The notes: generated by a model not told the origin, from the sequence alone. DNA of 64,000 nt from Meghimatium bilineatum (GCA_034231615.1 CM067316.1:27642093-27706092), one strand, 5' to 3'. Positions 1-11,600 are shown, counted from the stretch's first letter. Translations and numbers: made by a program.

Positions 1-161
1 TATGTACAAGAAGTCAAGACGTAACTAAAACACGCATCCCCACAGATCACATCAGTCATGACCGTCTTTTACGACTTTTTATACGACTTATTGGCTAATG
101 GGAAACCCAGCCTTCTAAAACTATTCATTTTATTATTTCCTTGATTTTCATTGACTGTCAT

Positions 162-430
162 ACAAAGTATAGTCATAGTGACCACACAAAGTAGTGACCA
201 GACAAAGTATAGTCATAGTGACCACACAAAGTATAGTCATAGTGACCACACAAAGTATAGTCATAGTGACCACACAAAGTAGTGACCAGACAAAGTAGTC
301 ATAGTGACCACACAAAGTATAGTCATAGTAACCACACAAAGTATAGTCATAGTGACCACACAAAGTATAGTCATAGTGACCACACAAAGTATAGTCATAG
401 CGACCACACAAAGGATAGTTATAGTGACCA
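162..430. repeat. 24-bp minisatellite, about 11 copies
   Basis: Tandem units built on acacaaagtatagtcatagt with gtgacc between them. Some units are shortened, joining agtagtgacc directly. The period is divisible by three, so a spurious reading frame runs through it on the minus strand. Confidence 0.93.
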
Positions 431-518
431 CGGAGAATTACGGAAATAGTCAAATTAGTCGTTTAGAATGAATGATTTATCTAGTAGATATTATATTGTC
501 CACGGTCATGTTATTATA

Positions 519-573
519 GGGGGGGGGGTGTTTGTTGATGATTGTTGATGATTGTTGATGATTGTGATGATTG
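519..573. repeat. G10 tract followed by a 10-bp repeat
   Basis: Ten consecutive G (519-528) are followed by about four copies of attgttgatg, the last one shortened. Confidence 0.85.
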
Positions 574-1536
574 AAGAGCTGTGTTACCTAATGATGATGT
601 CTATGTATTCATCATTGGCTTGGTTCTTCACTGTGTATTTATTCTTCACTAGCAGCACCTGTAGTAACTCTGTCTAACTATATCTAACTTGTATAAGTGG
701 TTGTAACTCGTCAATAAATCCTCTTCACGTATACCAAGTTTATTACATTAATATATGTCTTCACCATCATTGGTTACGGCATCTAGCAATTCATAAGATA
801 AAAACGTATGTATCAGTGTCAATGCAATATTCACTGAATTTCAATAACAGTTCTTCTTTCTTATTCTACTTCTTTAGCTAACTTCGTATCTATGACTTTG
901 CATTTATTTCTGCTATCAGACCACATCTAGAATATTATTTTAATAGCTAAACCCATATTCTATGTTATATTCTAGTTCTTCAACCGTTTTAAATCGTCAT
1001 AGAAAATTCAATGGTTGAAGTTTGCAACTCACTCGGTTCTCTCTCTAGCCACTATATTGCGAACAGTAAGTAATATCTCCTAGTTTGGTCTATCCATGAC
1101 CTGTGAGACGTTACATTCCCTTTTTGGGTGCTCAGTCTCTCACAGCCCAAGACTTGGTTCTACTCTCTTCTGGACAGTCTCACTCTCCCAGACTGTAGGC
1201 TCTCCTAAAGCTCTGAGCTCCTCTCATCCTAACTGGACTAAATCTCGAAATCCTTCTATGCTACAATTCATATACTCTCTGGTACAATGCATCAGTCCTT
1301 GATTCAGTAGACCTGTGTTGCAGTCTTTTCATGATTCATACAAAAAAACGTTGCAATAATGTAAAGACTCCACGTGGATGATAATTGTTGAATTACATTT
1401 CATTTGTAATTATCTATGACTTTGTTTTATTATGTCAATTAGGATGAGATTCAAGGCCGAACGAATCACTATTTTGGCCGGCATTTAAGCCAGAAAAGAT
1501 ATTGCTTCAACTCTCTGTTCATCGTAATATTAACAG
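574..1536. other. No gene recognised
   Basis: AT-rich sequence with frequent stops in all frames. The short open frame at 1096-1302 is rich in Ser, Leu and Pro, matches nothing I recognise and lies in a pyrimidine-rich patch. Confidence 0.5.
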
Positions 1537-1617
1537 AGATGGATGTGATCTTCACGCTGAAGAAGACGCATGAAGAGGCATGTCTCGAATGCGGGGAAGG
1601 AATCAACCCTTTCACAG
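1537..1617 (+). CDS. Possible internal coding exon, unknown protein
   Basis: An 81-bp segment is bounded by an acceptor-like ttaacag and a donor-like CACAG/gtaaaa. It is more GC-rich than its flanks. In one frame it reads a stop-free, hydrophilic peptide containing THEEACLECGEGINPFTG, with a Cys-x2-Cys pair. 81 bp is a multiple of three, so the exon would keep phase. No partner exon is visible nearby, and I do not recognise a family. A chance open segment is quite possible. Confidence 0.22.
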
Positions 1618-2618
1618 GTAAAATCACCGCTATCGACAGGAAAGGCACACGATAAGAATGAAAACAAGCCTTCATATTGGATGATATGTGATCATTTCTG
1701 AAAGCCATGATTTTTATGGTCACTACAGATATACTTAGTGTCGCTTGCCAACGCCGACCAACGAACTGCACGGAGATAATTGAAGACGTGACGAATAATG
1801 CTATAAGTTTCGTGCAAACGTATAAGTCACGTCCAAAAAAGTAACTGTTTGATACAAAGAATGTTCAGAGCTTAGCATCTCCAAAGCAACATTAAACTGT
1901 TATCTGGGGCGTTAATAAATATATTTGAAAACTAGCAAATTATTGCCTCTTTCCCTGTCAAAGTATTGCTATAATTTGTACCCTTATGGCCCCGTTAATA
2001 CTAGGATGACACTCATACTGAAATCTGGTTAGTCGCTTCCAACGACATGTATTGCAGCTCACGTTGTCACTATTATTTGTCTTCCTCTCAGGACAGGGTA
2101 ACACACGGCAGACAATTACACCCAACCAAATATTACTCGCCACAACTGTATCAATTTCCATCATGTCTGTCATATGCCGTTCCTCAGACTGTTGCATCAG
2201 TCTGTGCCCCCAGTGAGATTCAATATTTGGGAGAATCAAATAAATTCTTCCTGTGGATTCTTTAGTCTTATCCGTATTAGCGGTGTATGTAGAACAATTG
2301 ATTGTGTTATTTAATTCCTAACATATTTCTTATTTTCTTCCACTAATAATTTTGTGACTGTAACACCCTTCTCCCTTGAATATATTTTCATAATACATTA
2401 CTACCTGACACTATTACTTACACTTAGAATAACTATAAGGGTCTGGTAAGGGGACAGAAATAACATTACATTCCAAACTCCTGGTTTCACGACTTGTGTT
2501 TTCAGAACATGCTTCTACCACAGCGAAAATGTGGGCAACCTCGTATATACACCAGGAGAGATTGGTAAATTAGATTCTCATGCAATACCTACCTAGAATT
2601 CTTGCAGTTAAGTGTCAC
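1618..2618. other. No gene recognised
   Basis: Unassigned AT-rich sequence. A 93-codon minus-strand frame at 1958-2239 resembles no family I know. Confidence 0.5.
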
Positions 2619-2738
2619 GACAAAGTCACTAACACTGATGTATGGTAGGACAAAGTCACTAACACTGATGTATGGTAGGACAAAGTCACTAACACTGATG
2701 TATGTCAGGACAAAGTCCATAACACTGATGTATTGGAA
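2619..2738. repeat. 30-bp minisatellite, 4 copies, made from LINE D coding sequence
   Basis: Four head-to-tail units starting gacaaagtcactaacactga. The last unit runs straight into LINE D coding sequence in the same frame: the unit encodes DKVTNTDV, the family's own peptide. The array is therefore an amplified piece of the adjacent LINE. Confidence 0.9.
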
Positions 2739-2945
2739 AGAACAGGCAACACCACAGTATTTTCTATGCTCAGTCTGCGCAGACTCAGATGGCTGGGACA
2801 CACTATGAGGATGGAAGATGGCAGAACATCGAAAGATCTACTTTTTAGAGATTTGCAGCAACAACAAAAAACAGGTTAAAAAAATCTCAGGGTCGACGTC
2901 GTATGAAACGCAATATACATGATACAGGCATTGATACGGAATATA
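2709..2945 (+). mobile_element. LINE family D remnant, C-terminal region after the reverse transcriptase
   Basis: The plus frame reads NTDVLERTGNTTVFSMLSLR, then LRRLRWLGHTMRMEDGR and SKDLLF. This is the conserved block that follows the reverse transcriptase in many animal endonuclease-reverse transcriptase LINEs (a pattern like RRLRWxGHVxRMxDxRxPKxLLYGEL). Stops appear after about 2870, so it is dead. No catalytic part is present. Its upstream end is the four-copy 30-bp array. A second copy of the family is at 27601-27965 on the minus strand. The exact clade is not decidable from this piece. Confidence 0.8.
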
Positions 2946-3429
2946 GTACTGAGGTAGTACATCGTGCTCATTTACCATCTGCAACATAAACAATAAAAAT
3001 AGATTGTGATGGCTGAGCCAGGTGTGCAGAATCTCCAACTGTTGCGTTCCGAAGCAAGTACTATTTGAGGAACATCCTGAAAGGCAATTAATCACTCGCA
3101 GACTACTTCTGGGGTACAAAGATGTCCGTAAATCCTCAATAAAAGATGTCTCCATCGACCCTAAAATGATAAAGGGATGTCCGATGATCACTATATAAAC
3201 TACTGCGAATAAACTACCCTACAAACAGGAAAACAATAAATGTATAAAATAGAGGACAGCGGAGAAAGACTAAAATACAAATGCTATGTGACTCGATCAC
3301 ATAGAAGATTCATTATTGAGCGATGATGTTCAACTAGTTGCTTCCTGATTTCCTTAATGATCGTCTGAAAAAAGACCATGGTCAGTTCCTCTCAATAAAG
3401 CGGCACCCCACCAGCTAAGACTACCATTC
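2946..3429. other. No gene recognised
   Basis: Unassigned sequence. The minus frame of 117 codons at 2838-3191 overlaps the LINE D remnant on the opposite strand and has no recognisable motif. Confidence 0.5.
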
Positions 3430-3560
3430 AGAGCATAAATCGCAATAGAGATACTTAACAGGGATCTCCGGAAACTGCACTTGTAAAACAAGACATCACC
3501 TGATCGAACCCGCCATCTGTTGGGCACATGCCATATTAACCACTATACAACGGAGATCCC
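3430..3560 (-). mobile_element. tRNA-headed SINE remnant
   Basis: Read on the minus strand from 3560, the sequence runs ctccgttgtatagtggttaa, then gggttcgatcag at 3511-3500. These resemble an A box and a B box of a tRNA of the Asp/Glu type. The acceptor stem cannot pair properly, and an unrelated body containing gatgtcttgtt follows, so this is a SINE head and not a tRNA gene. A diverged sister lies at 3830-3930. Confidence 0.55.
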
Positions 3561-3829
3561 GAAGCCTATCCAACACCTAGACTGCACAGGTAGCAACAAT
3601 TCAACATCCGTTTAAAGTTTTGTGACGCCCATTCATAACCCAATAACGAGTGACATGATGACGTCATATTTAGACAGGTTGAAATTGCGTAGAGGATTGC
3701 TTCACTGAATTCTGTTTACCCCATATGTACTCAGTACCTCTCACCTAAGCTCGCCCACCAAAAGTGCCACCTATAATACACAACTCCATAGCTTCATTCC
3801 ATGAATCCCCCAATGTCTTCTAAAAAAAT

Positions 3830-3930
3830 CCACTTTGTCAACAAGACATTGCCAGGGTGATTCAAACACTCTCACACTTGAACACATAGCTAACAGATTA
3901 AACCATTATGCAAGGGAGATACCCAACTCC
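3830..3930 (-). mobile_element. Second, more decayed tRNA-headed SINE remnant
   Basis: On the minus strand ctcccttgcataatggttta is followed by tgtgttcaagtg and then by aatgtcttgttgacaaagtg, matching the order and body of the copy at 3430-3560. The B box is eroded. Confidence 0.4.
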
Positions 3931-4253
3931 ATCGGTTATACCGGTGACTTGTCCTAGTTAACAAGATGCACTTTTATTATGATGGGATATGGTCATTAAA
4001 TCCGAGCTGGAACTAATTAAACTGTTGACATAAAATATTACCTTTTATTCTAAAATATTCTTTTCAGTTTTCTAGGCACCAACAGTTATTCAACAAGTAC
4101 ACATAGCACGCATGACCTCCGAGTTCGAAGTCCGTCTTCGACAAGACTGAACACTTTACAATACCATTTGCTGCTAGGCTTCAAACATATTTATTAGGAA
4201 GCACTTCATGGATTTATTAAACATATCACATCCAGTATTCTGTTTTCTTCCGT

Positions 4254-4432
4254 GTTTGGTCTAGAATGTTATGATCATTCTTTGTGACGTTTTCGTCATC
4301 AATGTTTGGTGTAGAATAACTATTTTTTGCGTGTGAAGTTTTCGTCATCTATGTTTGGTCTAGAATAAATATTCTTTGTGACGTTTTCGTCATTGATGTA
4401 TGGTATAGAATAACCATTCTTTGTGATATTTT
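4254..4432. repeat. 45-50-bp tandem repeat, about 3.7 copies
   Basis: Units begin gtttggtctagaat and contain ttctttgtgacgttttcgtc. Successive units differ in length (50, 49, 45 bp). Confidence 0.85.
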
Positions 4433-4865
4433 ATTCTTTTGCGTTCGTTATCTGACTCTTGCCAGCTTATAGGTCGTATTCTGGAGAACTGAATTCGACT
4501 TGCCGTTATTTATTTAATAGCTGCGGCTTGTGCAATTTCTAGACTTATCTGACCTCAGCATGCTAATTTTCAGATTCATTGACGTTATACATCATAAGAT
4601 GGGCAGAATAGTTTATCAGACTGCGCACCACGACAAAAGACAAGATGTTGGAGGTCTGTTAATGGCCCACCTTCGATATGGAGATGGTACATGATGATAA
4701 CCTTGTGCGAAATGAAGCTGTCATATCATTTGTCGCCGCTTGAGATATATATATATATGGCATGTTAGTGTTTACTATTCTTTGGTTCCTTGTTGGGACT
4801 AGGTAAAGCAAGGATGATCTCTTTGTGATTGGATCCACCGAGATTATTATCATTAAGTATTTATT
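4433..4865. other. No gene recognised
   Basis: Unassigned. A short TA run lies at about 4747-4759. Confidence 0.5.
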
Positions 4866-5075
4866 TTAAAGTAATAAGAACATATGGACAAGACAAACAA
4901 TACATAAGACAGAAAGGGCACACAGGACAGACATGACACCAGGCAGACAAGATATACAAGACAGACAAGAGATACTAGACAGATAAAACAGAAAAGATAG
5001 ACATACATACAAGAAATACAGGATAAACTGAAAAGACAGACATGCTCGACAGGACAGACATGTCGACAGAGGCAA
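4866..5075. repeat. Degenerate agaca-rich tract
   Basis: Repeated variants of agacaagac and aggacagacat with drifting spacing, probably an old short tandem repeat. The minus-strand Cys/Leu-rich frames across it are repeat artefacts. Confidence 0.6.
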
Positions 5076-5099
5076 AGCATGCGATTTATTTTGACTGAC

Positions 5100-5400
5100 C
5101 TGGTTGCCTGCGTTAGTTGTCACACTCCTGCAGGTTAGCAAAATACAGTCCCCAATGAAATAAGTGCTTTGTATCACGGATGTTATATCATCGCTTTTCC
5201 ATCTGACATATCTGACTCCAGCACTGCTTTTGGGTCATTTCATTGTAACCGTGTATGCAATGGGACATTGTAACCGTCTATGCAATGGGACAGCCAACTC
5301 CACAACGAAAACATCAATGATCACCACTTACGACATCCATGGCAGGTACAGTTTCACTATTCTTTGATTCCTGTCGGACCCCGACCATATGTACTGTGAC
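5100..5400 (-). mobile_element. S1 dispersed SINE-like element
   Basis: Shares with the other S1 copies the ordered blocks ctcctgcaggttagca, gggacagccaactcca and cttacgacatccatggcagg (as written on the plus strand). The family's sense direction is on the minus strand here. The tail is eroded, and no direct repeat is evident. Confidence 0.6.
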
Positions 5401-5459
5401 TAATAAGATCAACTGTATTAATAGTATCAACGATAATATTGTCAAAGGGATACTCTATC

Positions 5460-6295
5460 AAAGATCAGCTATAACAGTGTTGGTAGCACATTCACTTTCA
5501 AAGATCAGCTATAACAGTGTTGGTAGCACATTCACTTTCAAAGATCAGCTATAACAGTGTTTGTGGCACATTCACTTTCAAAGATCAGCTATAACAGTGT
5601 TTGTGGCACATTCACTTTCAAAGATCAGCTATAACAGTGTTTGTGGCACATTCACTTTCAAAGATCAGCTATAACAGTGTTTGTGGCACATTCACTTTCA
5701 AAGATCAGCTATAACAGTGTTTGTGGCACATTCACTTTCAAAGATCAGCTATAACAGTGTTTGTGGCACATTCACTTTCAAAGATCAGCTATAACAGTGT
5801 TTGTGGCACATTCACTTTCAAAGATCAGCTATAACAGTGTTTGTGGCACATTCACTTTCAAAGATCAGCTATAACAGTTTTCGTGGCACATTCACTTTCA
5901 AAGATCAGCTATAACAGTTTTCGTGGCACATTCACTATCAAAGATCAGCTATAACAGTGTTTGTGGCACATTCACTATCAAAGATCAGCTATAACAGTGT
6001 TGGTAGCACATTCACTATCAAAGATCAGCTATAACAGTTTTCGTGGCACATTCACTATCAAAGATCAGCTATAACAGTGTTTGTGGCACATTCACTATCA
6101 AAGATCAGCTATAACAGAGTTGGTGGCACATTCACTTTCAAAGATCAGCTATAACAGTTTTCGTGGCACATTCACTATCAAAGATCAGCTATAACAGTTT
6201 TCGTGGCACAATCACTATGAAAGAGCAGCTATAACAGTTTTCGTGGCACAATCACTATGAAAGAGCAGCTATAACAGTGTTGGTGCCACATTCAG
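5460..6295. repeat. 40-bp minisatellite, about 21 copies
   Basis: Units contain aaagatcagctataacagtg and ggcacattcacttt. There are very few differences between units. Variants such as tttgtgg, ttggtag and tttcgtgg form runs, showing local amplification of sub-types. Confidence 0.97.
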
Positions 6296-6975
6296 TAACG
6301 GAGTCCAATATGAAAGCAACTTTGTCCAAGCTACCAGTCCAGAACACAAATCGCCAAACACCCCACATAAACTCATACGGCACATGTTTTCTGCATATGA
6401 TAGCAAACAGCGACTGATGTTATTCACCATTGAAGTACTTACATCAGTTATAAAATGTCAGGAGTTTACTGGTCCCATTAACCAGGTTGCTGTGAGTGAC
6501 AGCAGATGATTATAGCAAGCTGTTGTGATTACTGCCAAACAATGTATCTTTTACACAGTAAACTGTGTTTAGGCCAGCGATCCTCAAAGTATTGCGGTAA
6601 GCATCATCACCATTTTTTCCCTTGTTTTTATTCTTGTAGTACTACATACGGTATATACTACAGACACCAGTCCTCTCCATGGTGATGACTGTGACGAACT
6701 GAAATTATTTGTTTACTTCCGGTTTATCAACAAGTGTTCTAAGATGCCATAACCTTATCTCAACCTACATCTAGCAATCTTTTTAAGAATCTTCCTCCTT
6801 ATCATCGACCTGGCACTCGCAGTGACTGGATTATCAGGACCACACTTTTCATTATAGTTTATGGATAAACGCTCGAATATACCCAAATAGGACTAACGTT
6901 GAAAGCAGTGTACATAACCATAATAAGTAATTGTATTTGAAAAGTAGTCTTCTGGTGGATCCTGAGGAAAGCACT
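6296..6975. other. No gene recognised
   Basis: Unassigned AT-rich sequence between two arrays. No coding or repeat signal seen. Confidence 0.5.
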
Positions 6976-7285
6976 TATATAAATGTTCTCACAGCTGTCA
7001 ACGATGATAAGATGTCAAGGTGTCCTTATACAAATGTTCTCACAGCTGTCAACGATGATAAGATGTCAAGGTGTCCTTATACAAATGTTCTCACAGCTGT
7101 CAACGATGATAAGATGTCATGATGTTCTTAAATTAATGTTTGAACAGTTGTCAACGATAATAAGATGTCAAGATGTTCTCGTAACAATGTTCTTGCAGCT
7201 GTCAACGATGATAAGATGTCATGATGTTCTTAAATGAATGTTTGCACATCTGTCAACGATAATAAGATGTCAAGATGTTCTCATT
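6976..7285. repeat. 51-bp minisatellite, about 6 copies
   Basis: Units carry cagctgtcaacgatgataag followed by atgtcaaggtgtcc. The first three units are nearly identical. Later ones alternate two sub-types. Confidence 0.92.
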
Positions 7286-7315
7286 GCTCCTGTTCTGTGG
7301 TCAGCGTCTACAATC

Positions 7316-7453
7316 ATGTTATATTGTCACGAAATATAATGTTATATTACGTCAGAGCGAAATGTTATATTGTCACGAAATATAATGTTATATTACGTCA
7401 GGGCGAAATGTTATATTATCACGAAATATAATGTTATATTACGTCAGGGCGAA
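7316..7453. repeat. 46-bp tandem repeat, 3 copies
   Basis: Three near-identical units containing tcacgaaatataatgttata and ttacgtcagggcgaa. An internal duplication of atgttata is visible within each unit. Confidence 0.95.
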
Positions 7454-7689
7454 ATGAACTGTCTTCACCAGGTCAGAATCGCTGCGCCATAGCTTTTGCC
7501 TCAAATATGTATACCCTGGGAAGGTCTGCTGTCTCTGTTCCTGTAATGTTCAGCAGTCCTAGAGCATGTGTTCTGGAGTTTGGGTTCAGGATCCCAGCAT
7601 GTTTCCAGATTTGAAGACAGTCACATGTTCCTCTGGTTTAGAAGACCGTCAATGTCATATCATTCCCCCCTCCCCTACAGGCACGTTGA

Positions 7690-8150
7690 GTCACCCAGTT
7701 ACCTGAGACGTTTCATCAAATAGTCACGTCGTCACATCGTCATCTGAGACATTTCATCATACAGCCACATTGAGTCAGTCATCTGAGACATTTTCCACTA
7801 CAGTCGCATTGCTTCAGTTTTTTTAAACATTTCATTCTAGTCACTTTCAATCCAAAAGTCATCTGAGACATTTGATCCTACACATTAAGTGCAATATTCA
7901 TCTGGGACATTACATCCTACACATTGAGTCCAACATTCATTTGAGACATTACATCCTACAGTCACATTGAGTCCAACATTCATTTGAGACATTACATCCT
8001 ACAGTCACATTGAGTCCAACATTCATTTGAGACATTACATTCTACAGTCACATTGAGTCCAACATTCATTTGAGACATTACATCCTACAGTCACATTGAG
8101 TCCAACATTCATTTGAGACATTACATCCTACAGTCACATTGAGTCCTACA
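7690..8150. repeat. 43-bp minisatellite, about 10 copies, degenerate at its left end
   Basis: Units contain catttgagacattacatcct and acagtcacattgagtcc. Units from about 7920 to 8140 are almost identical, while those at 7690-7900 have drifted in length and sequence. Confidence 0.92.
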
Positions 8151-8290
8151 GTCACTAGAGTAACAATTCTGGAGTTGAAAGTAACAATCTTCAATTGCCG
8201 TCACAGTGAATACACTCAAACTCATTCACTATTTCATCATCATAGCTAGATCGAATTAGTTTTATAACGACGTCTCATATGTTATTTTTT

Positions 8291-8566
8291 CAGCCCGTGT
8301 GATGTCGAGTATGAAAGGCAAGCAAAGAATAGCAACACTATTTATCATCTATGTATGTCGAAGGAGGCGACTAAAGAAGTTATTGAGTAGAATGGCCGCC
8401 CCATCATAAATAGGTTCAAAGTGACATAGGATACATTCTGAAGACAGACGTGTCAAATCAAAAATCGAAGATATTTCAATAAAGCTATAAAACATGACAT
8501 AACGTATTTCTTTCTATGGACTAGATCCTGCCAGTTTGCAGGATTTTGAGAACGAAGGCAGCAGAA
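8291..8566 (+). mobile_element. S1 SINE-like element, near full length
   Basis: Contains gtcgaaggaggcgactaa, caaagtgaca, gacagacgtgtcaaatcaaa and the family 3' end ttgagaacgaaggcagcaga. It is flanked by gttatttttt (8281-8290) and gttattttgt (8567-8576), a 9/10 direct repeat expected from target-primed insertion. It abuts the 3' end of a LINE C remnant. The apparent coding frame at 8453-8860 runs from LINE C into this S1 copy and is not one gene. Confidence 0.72.
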
Positions 8567-8569
8567 GTT

Positions 8570-9050
8570 ATTTTGTCCTTCTATTTCTTTGTCTATTGTC
8601 AATTGTCTTTCCCCAGGTGAATGATTGTTGATCGCATTCACACTTGCCGTTAAGCGAAGGGATGGGAGCTTAAGCTGTCGGTCCAAGGCCAGATGTATCG
8701 CCGAAGTTGCATTTAGTCCATGTTTATTCAAGGCTATCTTGATGTTTTCTATCCACCGTTTTCTTGGTCTACCTTTGGCCTTACTTCCGGATATTCTTGT
8801 ATTATATGCTCTTATTGGTATTTGGTTTGGCTTCATTCTGATAAGGTGACCGCGAACCATTTTACTTGCTGTCTCTCAATATGTTCGATACATAATATTA
8901 TACCAACTCTTTTCCTAATTTCTTCATTTCTTATTTTATCTAGTTTGATAACCATTGCAGCTTTTCTCAGACACTTTATTTCACATGTAACGATTTTTCT
9001 TTGCTGCGAAGCTGTTAAAGACCATGATGACATTGGTAGCACAGTGTTGG
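8570..9050 (-). mobile_element. LINE family C remnant, C-terminal region
   Basis: Two minus-strand frames carry, in order, SWSLTASQQRKIVTCEIKCL, IRNEEIRKRVG and then RGHLIRMKPNQIPIRAY and KAKGRPRKRWIENIK. This is the Cys-rich and GRPRKRW region after the reverse transcriptase in animal endonuclease-reverse transcriptase LINEs without RNase H. A frameshift near 8850 separates the two blocks, so it is dead. A second copy of the family lies at 25613-27600, interrupted by LINE A. Confidence 0.85.
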
Positions 9051-9639
9051 CATAAAAAGGTAGATATTATTTGTTTTTTAATTTCCATCTTGATCTTTGG
9101 TGTATACAAAATTATACCGTCCGAGAATGTATTAGTGTTGGCTGTAGAATTAAAAAATAATAAATATATTTCCCTTTGTGATTTGAGTTCTCTGACCGTA
9201 AGCAAGTGCTACAGTTCACAACACCGCTGAGATATTCAGCAATTATCTGCCTATCACATTGGAGAAGTCTATGTTTCATCAAATCCTAAAGCAATGAAAC
9301 TAATTATCATGTGACATATTCTTTCCAGAACGTGGTCTTCTTTATGGATTCTCTGAACACTCCTCGATTCTCGGCGAGTTGACCAGCTGCCGTTAGAGAC
9401 ATGAAACTATCTGCTATATCACTGCACTATCGTCTTCTTGTGCGCCATCTTCCCCTGTTGCCGTTATCTCTGCCATCAGCGCAACTATTAATCTTTCCAC
9501 GCAGTTATATGTCTTTATATGGTCGTGGGGGGGGGGGGATAAAATAAATCTCTTAACTTTCTTGTTATGATGTTGTTAAGGAGCCATCCCTCTTCGACGT
9601 TTATCGATCTTAACACTTTTTGATTTGTTTTTTTTTTAG
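9051..9639. other. Unassigned, with a G12 tract
   Basis: No gene or repeat family recognised. Twelve consecutive G occur at 9527-9538. Confidence 0.5.
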
Positions 9640-9930
9640 CTGTCCATGGTATACGTAAAATTCTTCTGTAGCATCATTTCGAAAGCAGTGATTCTCATTG
9701 GTATTGTTGTATTTACTGTTCATACCTCACAACATTATATTGCCACTGGAAATATGCATATTCTGGTCATACAAAGTTTGGCTATGATGCTGGTACATTG
9801 CCAAAAAATTTTCATTTCGGCAAGTTTCAATGTCGCCATCGCAATTCTTCTTTGATTTCTACAGCGCAGTCGCCTGAGCTTGGTTGTGAGCAAATACTCG
9901 AAATTCGTTACGTCCTCTAGTTCGAAAATG
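9640..9930 (-). mobile_element. LINE family E remnant, C-terminal region
   Basis: The minus strand reads ELEDVTNFEYL, then RNQRRIAMATLKLAEMKIFW, and in another frame ITAFEMMLQKNFTYTMDS. These align in order with the family E copy split around the full-length LINE A (VDKFEYLGANIND ... FEMKCYRKIL). Frameshifts and stops show decay. Confidence 0.72.
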
Positions 9931-10549
9931 GAAAGCATTATCTTTGGTTGAAACAGATACAAACACGTTATCAAAAATAAAAATACTTGACGTCAAATGG
10001 GTGCTCTTGTTTTATGTATGCAATATTTCCACTAATTACTTGTGAAAATGGTTCACTCTAAATACTACTGGTTAGAGTCCACTGGCTTACAACATGAGAA
10101 CTAGTCTTCAATACAATCCGAGGTTGGTCCACTAAAGAAATATGGGTCTATGCGTTGCCTATGAAGTTACATTGATCAATGAATGAAAACAAAGATTCAC
10201 GCATATAATTTAGAATCCACTAATCAAACTTTGAGAAACGCGAGTATATACCGTCCTCCGTCAGGGCCACTGATCATTTATTTGTTTCTTCGCCATTCAA
10301 GTACTCACTGTAGTATTTGTACTGGAGCTACGTGGAAAAATGGTCACCACCAGCATGCATTAAGAAGCAAGTTCTCCAACCCCTCGTCATATAAACAAAT
10401 ACAGGCACGGCATAAAAGACATGTGTACAATAGCTTTATGAAAGACAGATACAAAGACAAAAAGACAAATGCAAGAGTCAGGTAACGATAGATACGAAAA
10501 ACTCATATACAAGTGTCAGACAAGAATAGACACGAACGAAGGATATTCG
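9931..10549. other. No gene recognised
   Basis: The 100-codon plus frame at 10183-10485 has no recognisable domain and is probably chance. Confidence 0.5.
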
Positions 10550-11220
10550 TTACCCACAAGGGTGGGGGAGTAGGCTACAGAACCCTACCGGGAGCGTCCA
10601 CTGGTGGCGGATAGTGGAAACGCCTCTAGATATACCAAGCTTCTGCCTATCAGGGCGGGGCATCAGACGGCGCTGATATCCCCACTGAAATACCCCATGT
10701 GTCCGGCGATGGGCAGCATCAAGCGAATGTGAGCCGGCATAAGCTCATGTTGGTGGTGTGGTGTCTGTGACCCCACACCAGGTTGGTTGGTTGGTTGCTT
10801 GCTTGCTGATCCAGCGGTCCATGGGCTCGTGCCCTTTGACCCAATGCCATTGTGTGATATATGCATGTTTTTGTGAGCTGTTGTTTTGTTCCACATAATG
10901 TGTTCCATTTATCTGACCCTGGAGAGAGAAGTCTTTTCCTGACGTTATCCAGTGCTGGGCATTCAAAAAGGTGGTGGTCAACAGTTTCATAGGGATGAGT
11001 GCACATCCGGCACCCTGAAGTGTGTTGTGGTTGTATTCTGTTCAGGTGACTGTTAAGCTGTACATGTTGTGTGTACAGATGATACTCTGGATGATACAGA
11101 TGATACAGAAGTCTGAAGATGATACTCTGGTTTTTCCTTCCCAGGAGGTTGATCTTGTCTTTAGGATTTGGGCTGGTCATATATTTATAGATTTCCCTCG
11201 GCCTATAGTTATTTTCTGAG
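10550..11220 (-). mobile_element. LINE family B, C-terminus and 3' UTR
   Basis: The minus frame 11180-10719 (153 codons) encodes LLGRKNQSIIFRL and a zinc-knuckle-like CRMCTHPYETVDHHLFECP, the region that follows RNase H in I-superfamily-like LINEs. The sequence below 10719 is its 3' UTR, because a second copy of it occurs at 34716-34970. The RNase H part that should precede it is missing here but survives in another copy at 25205-25612. It includes a short run of ggtt/gctt repeats at about 10785-10806. Confidence 0.78.
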
Positions 11221-11339
11221 GAATAGTCCGATTCATCGCCACTATAATTTTTAAGCCCCGGTAGCTTTAATCATAGAATACAAAATCATCCCCATGATAA
11301 CTCCATATACAAATTATGCAAATGCTAGTCCATCCATCT

Positions 11340-11600
11340 GTGTACTCCAACAATTTACAAGCAACGAAAGCGGAAGGACAAATCCGAAAACTCTTCTACT
11401 GCAAACCCTCTACACTCTTGCATGCACTGCAATAGAACATTCCTGGCACGAATCGGACCCATCGGACATCTATGAACTCACAAACCAAATTAGACAATCA
11501 CAAATGTTTTGTTGTTTTTCTACTTGTTCATCACATTTATTGTTATTCATGCCAATCTCATATTCGCTTGCGAAAGAAGAAAATCATCATCATAATGGTT
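11340..11600 (+). mobile_element. LINE family H, 3' end fragment
   Basis: Matches the complement of 40103-40340 along its length: cttgcatgcactgcaataga, cacgaatcgga, gacatctatgaactcacaaa, and a tail ending aaatcatcatcat. The paired copies define the family's 3' end as an ATC-type short repeat. No catalytic sequence is present. Confidence 0.75.

Noticed and set aside
3430-3560. Functional tRNA gene on the minus strand
   Set aside because: A- and B-box-like motifs exist, but the acceptor and anticodon stems do not pair; a SINE head fits better.
4121-4133. Isolated B-box-like gagttcgaagtcc
   Set aside because: No A box at the right distance and no repeat partner in the window.
5460-6295. CRISPR-like array of identical 40-bp repeats
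   Set aside because: The repeats touch one another with no unique spacers, and the context is an animal genome. It is a minisatellite.
8453-8860. 135-codon gene with a GRPRKRW motif
   Set aside because: The frame crosses from LINE C into an S1 element, so it is a chance fusion of two repeats.
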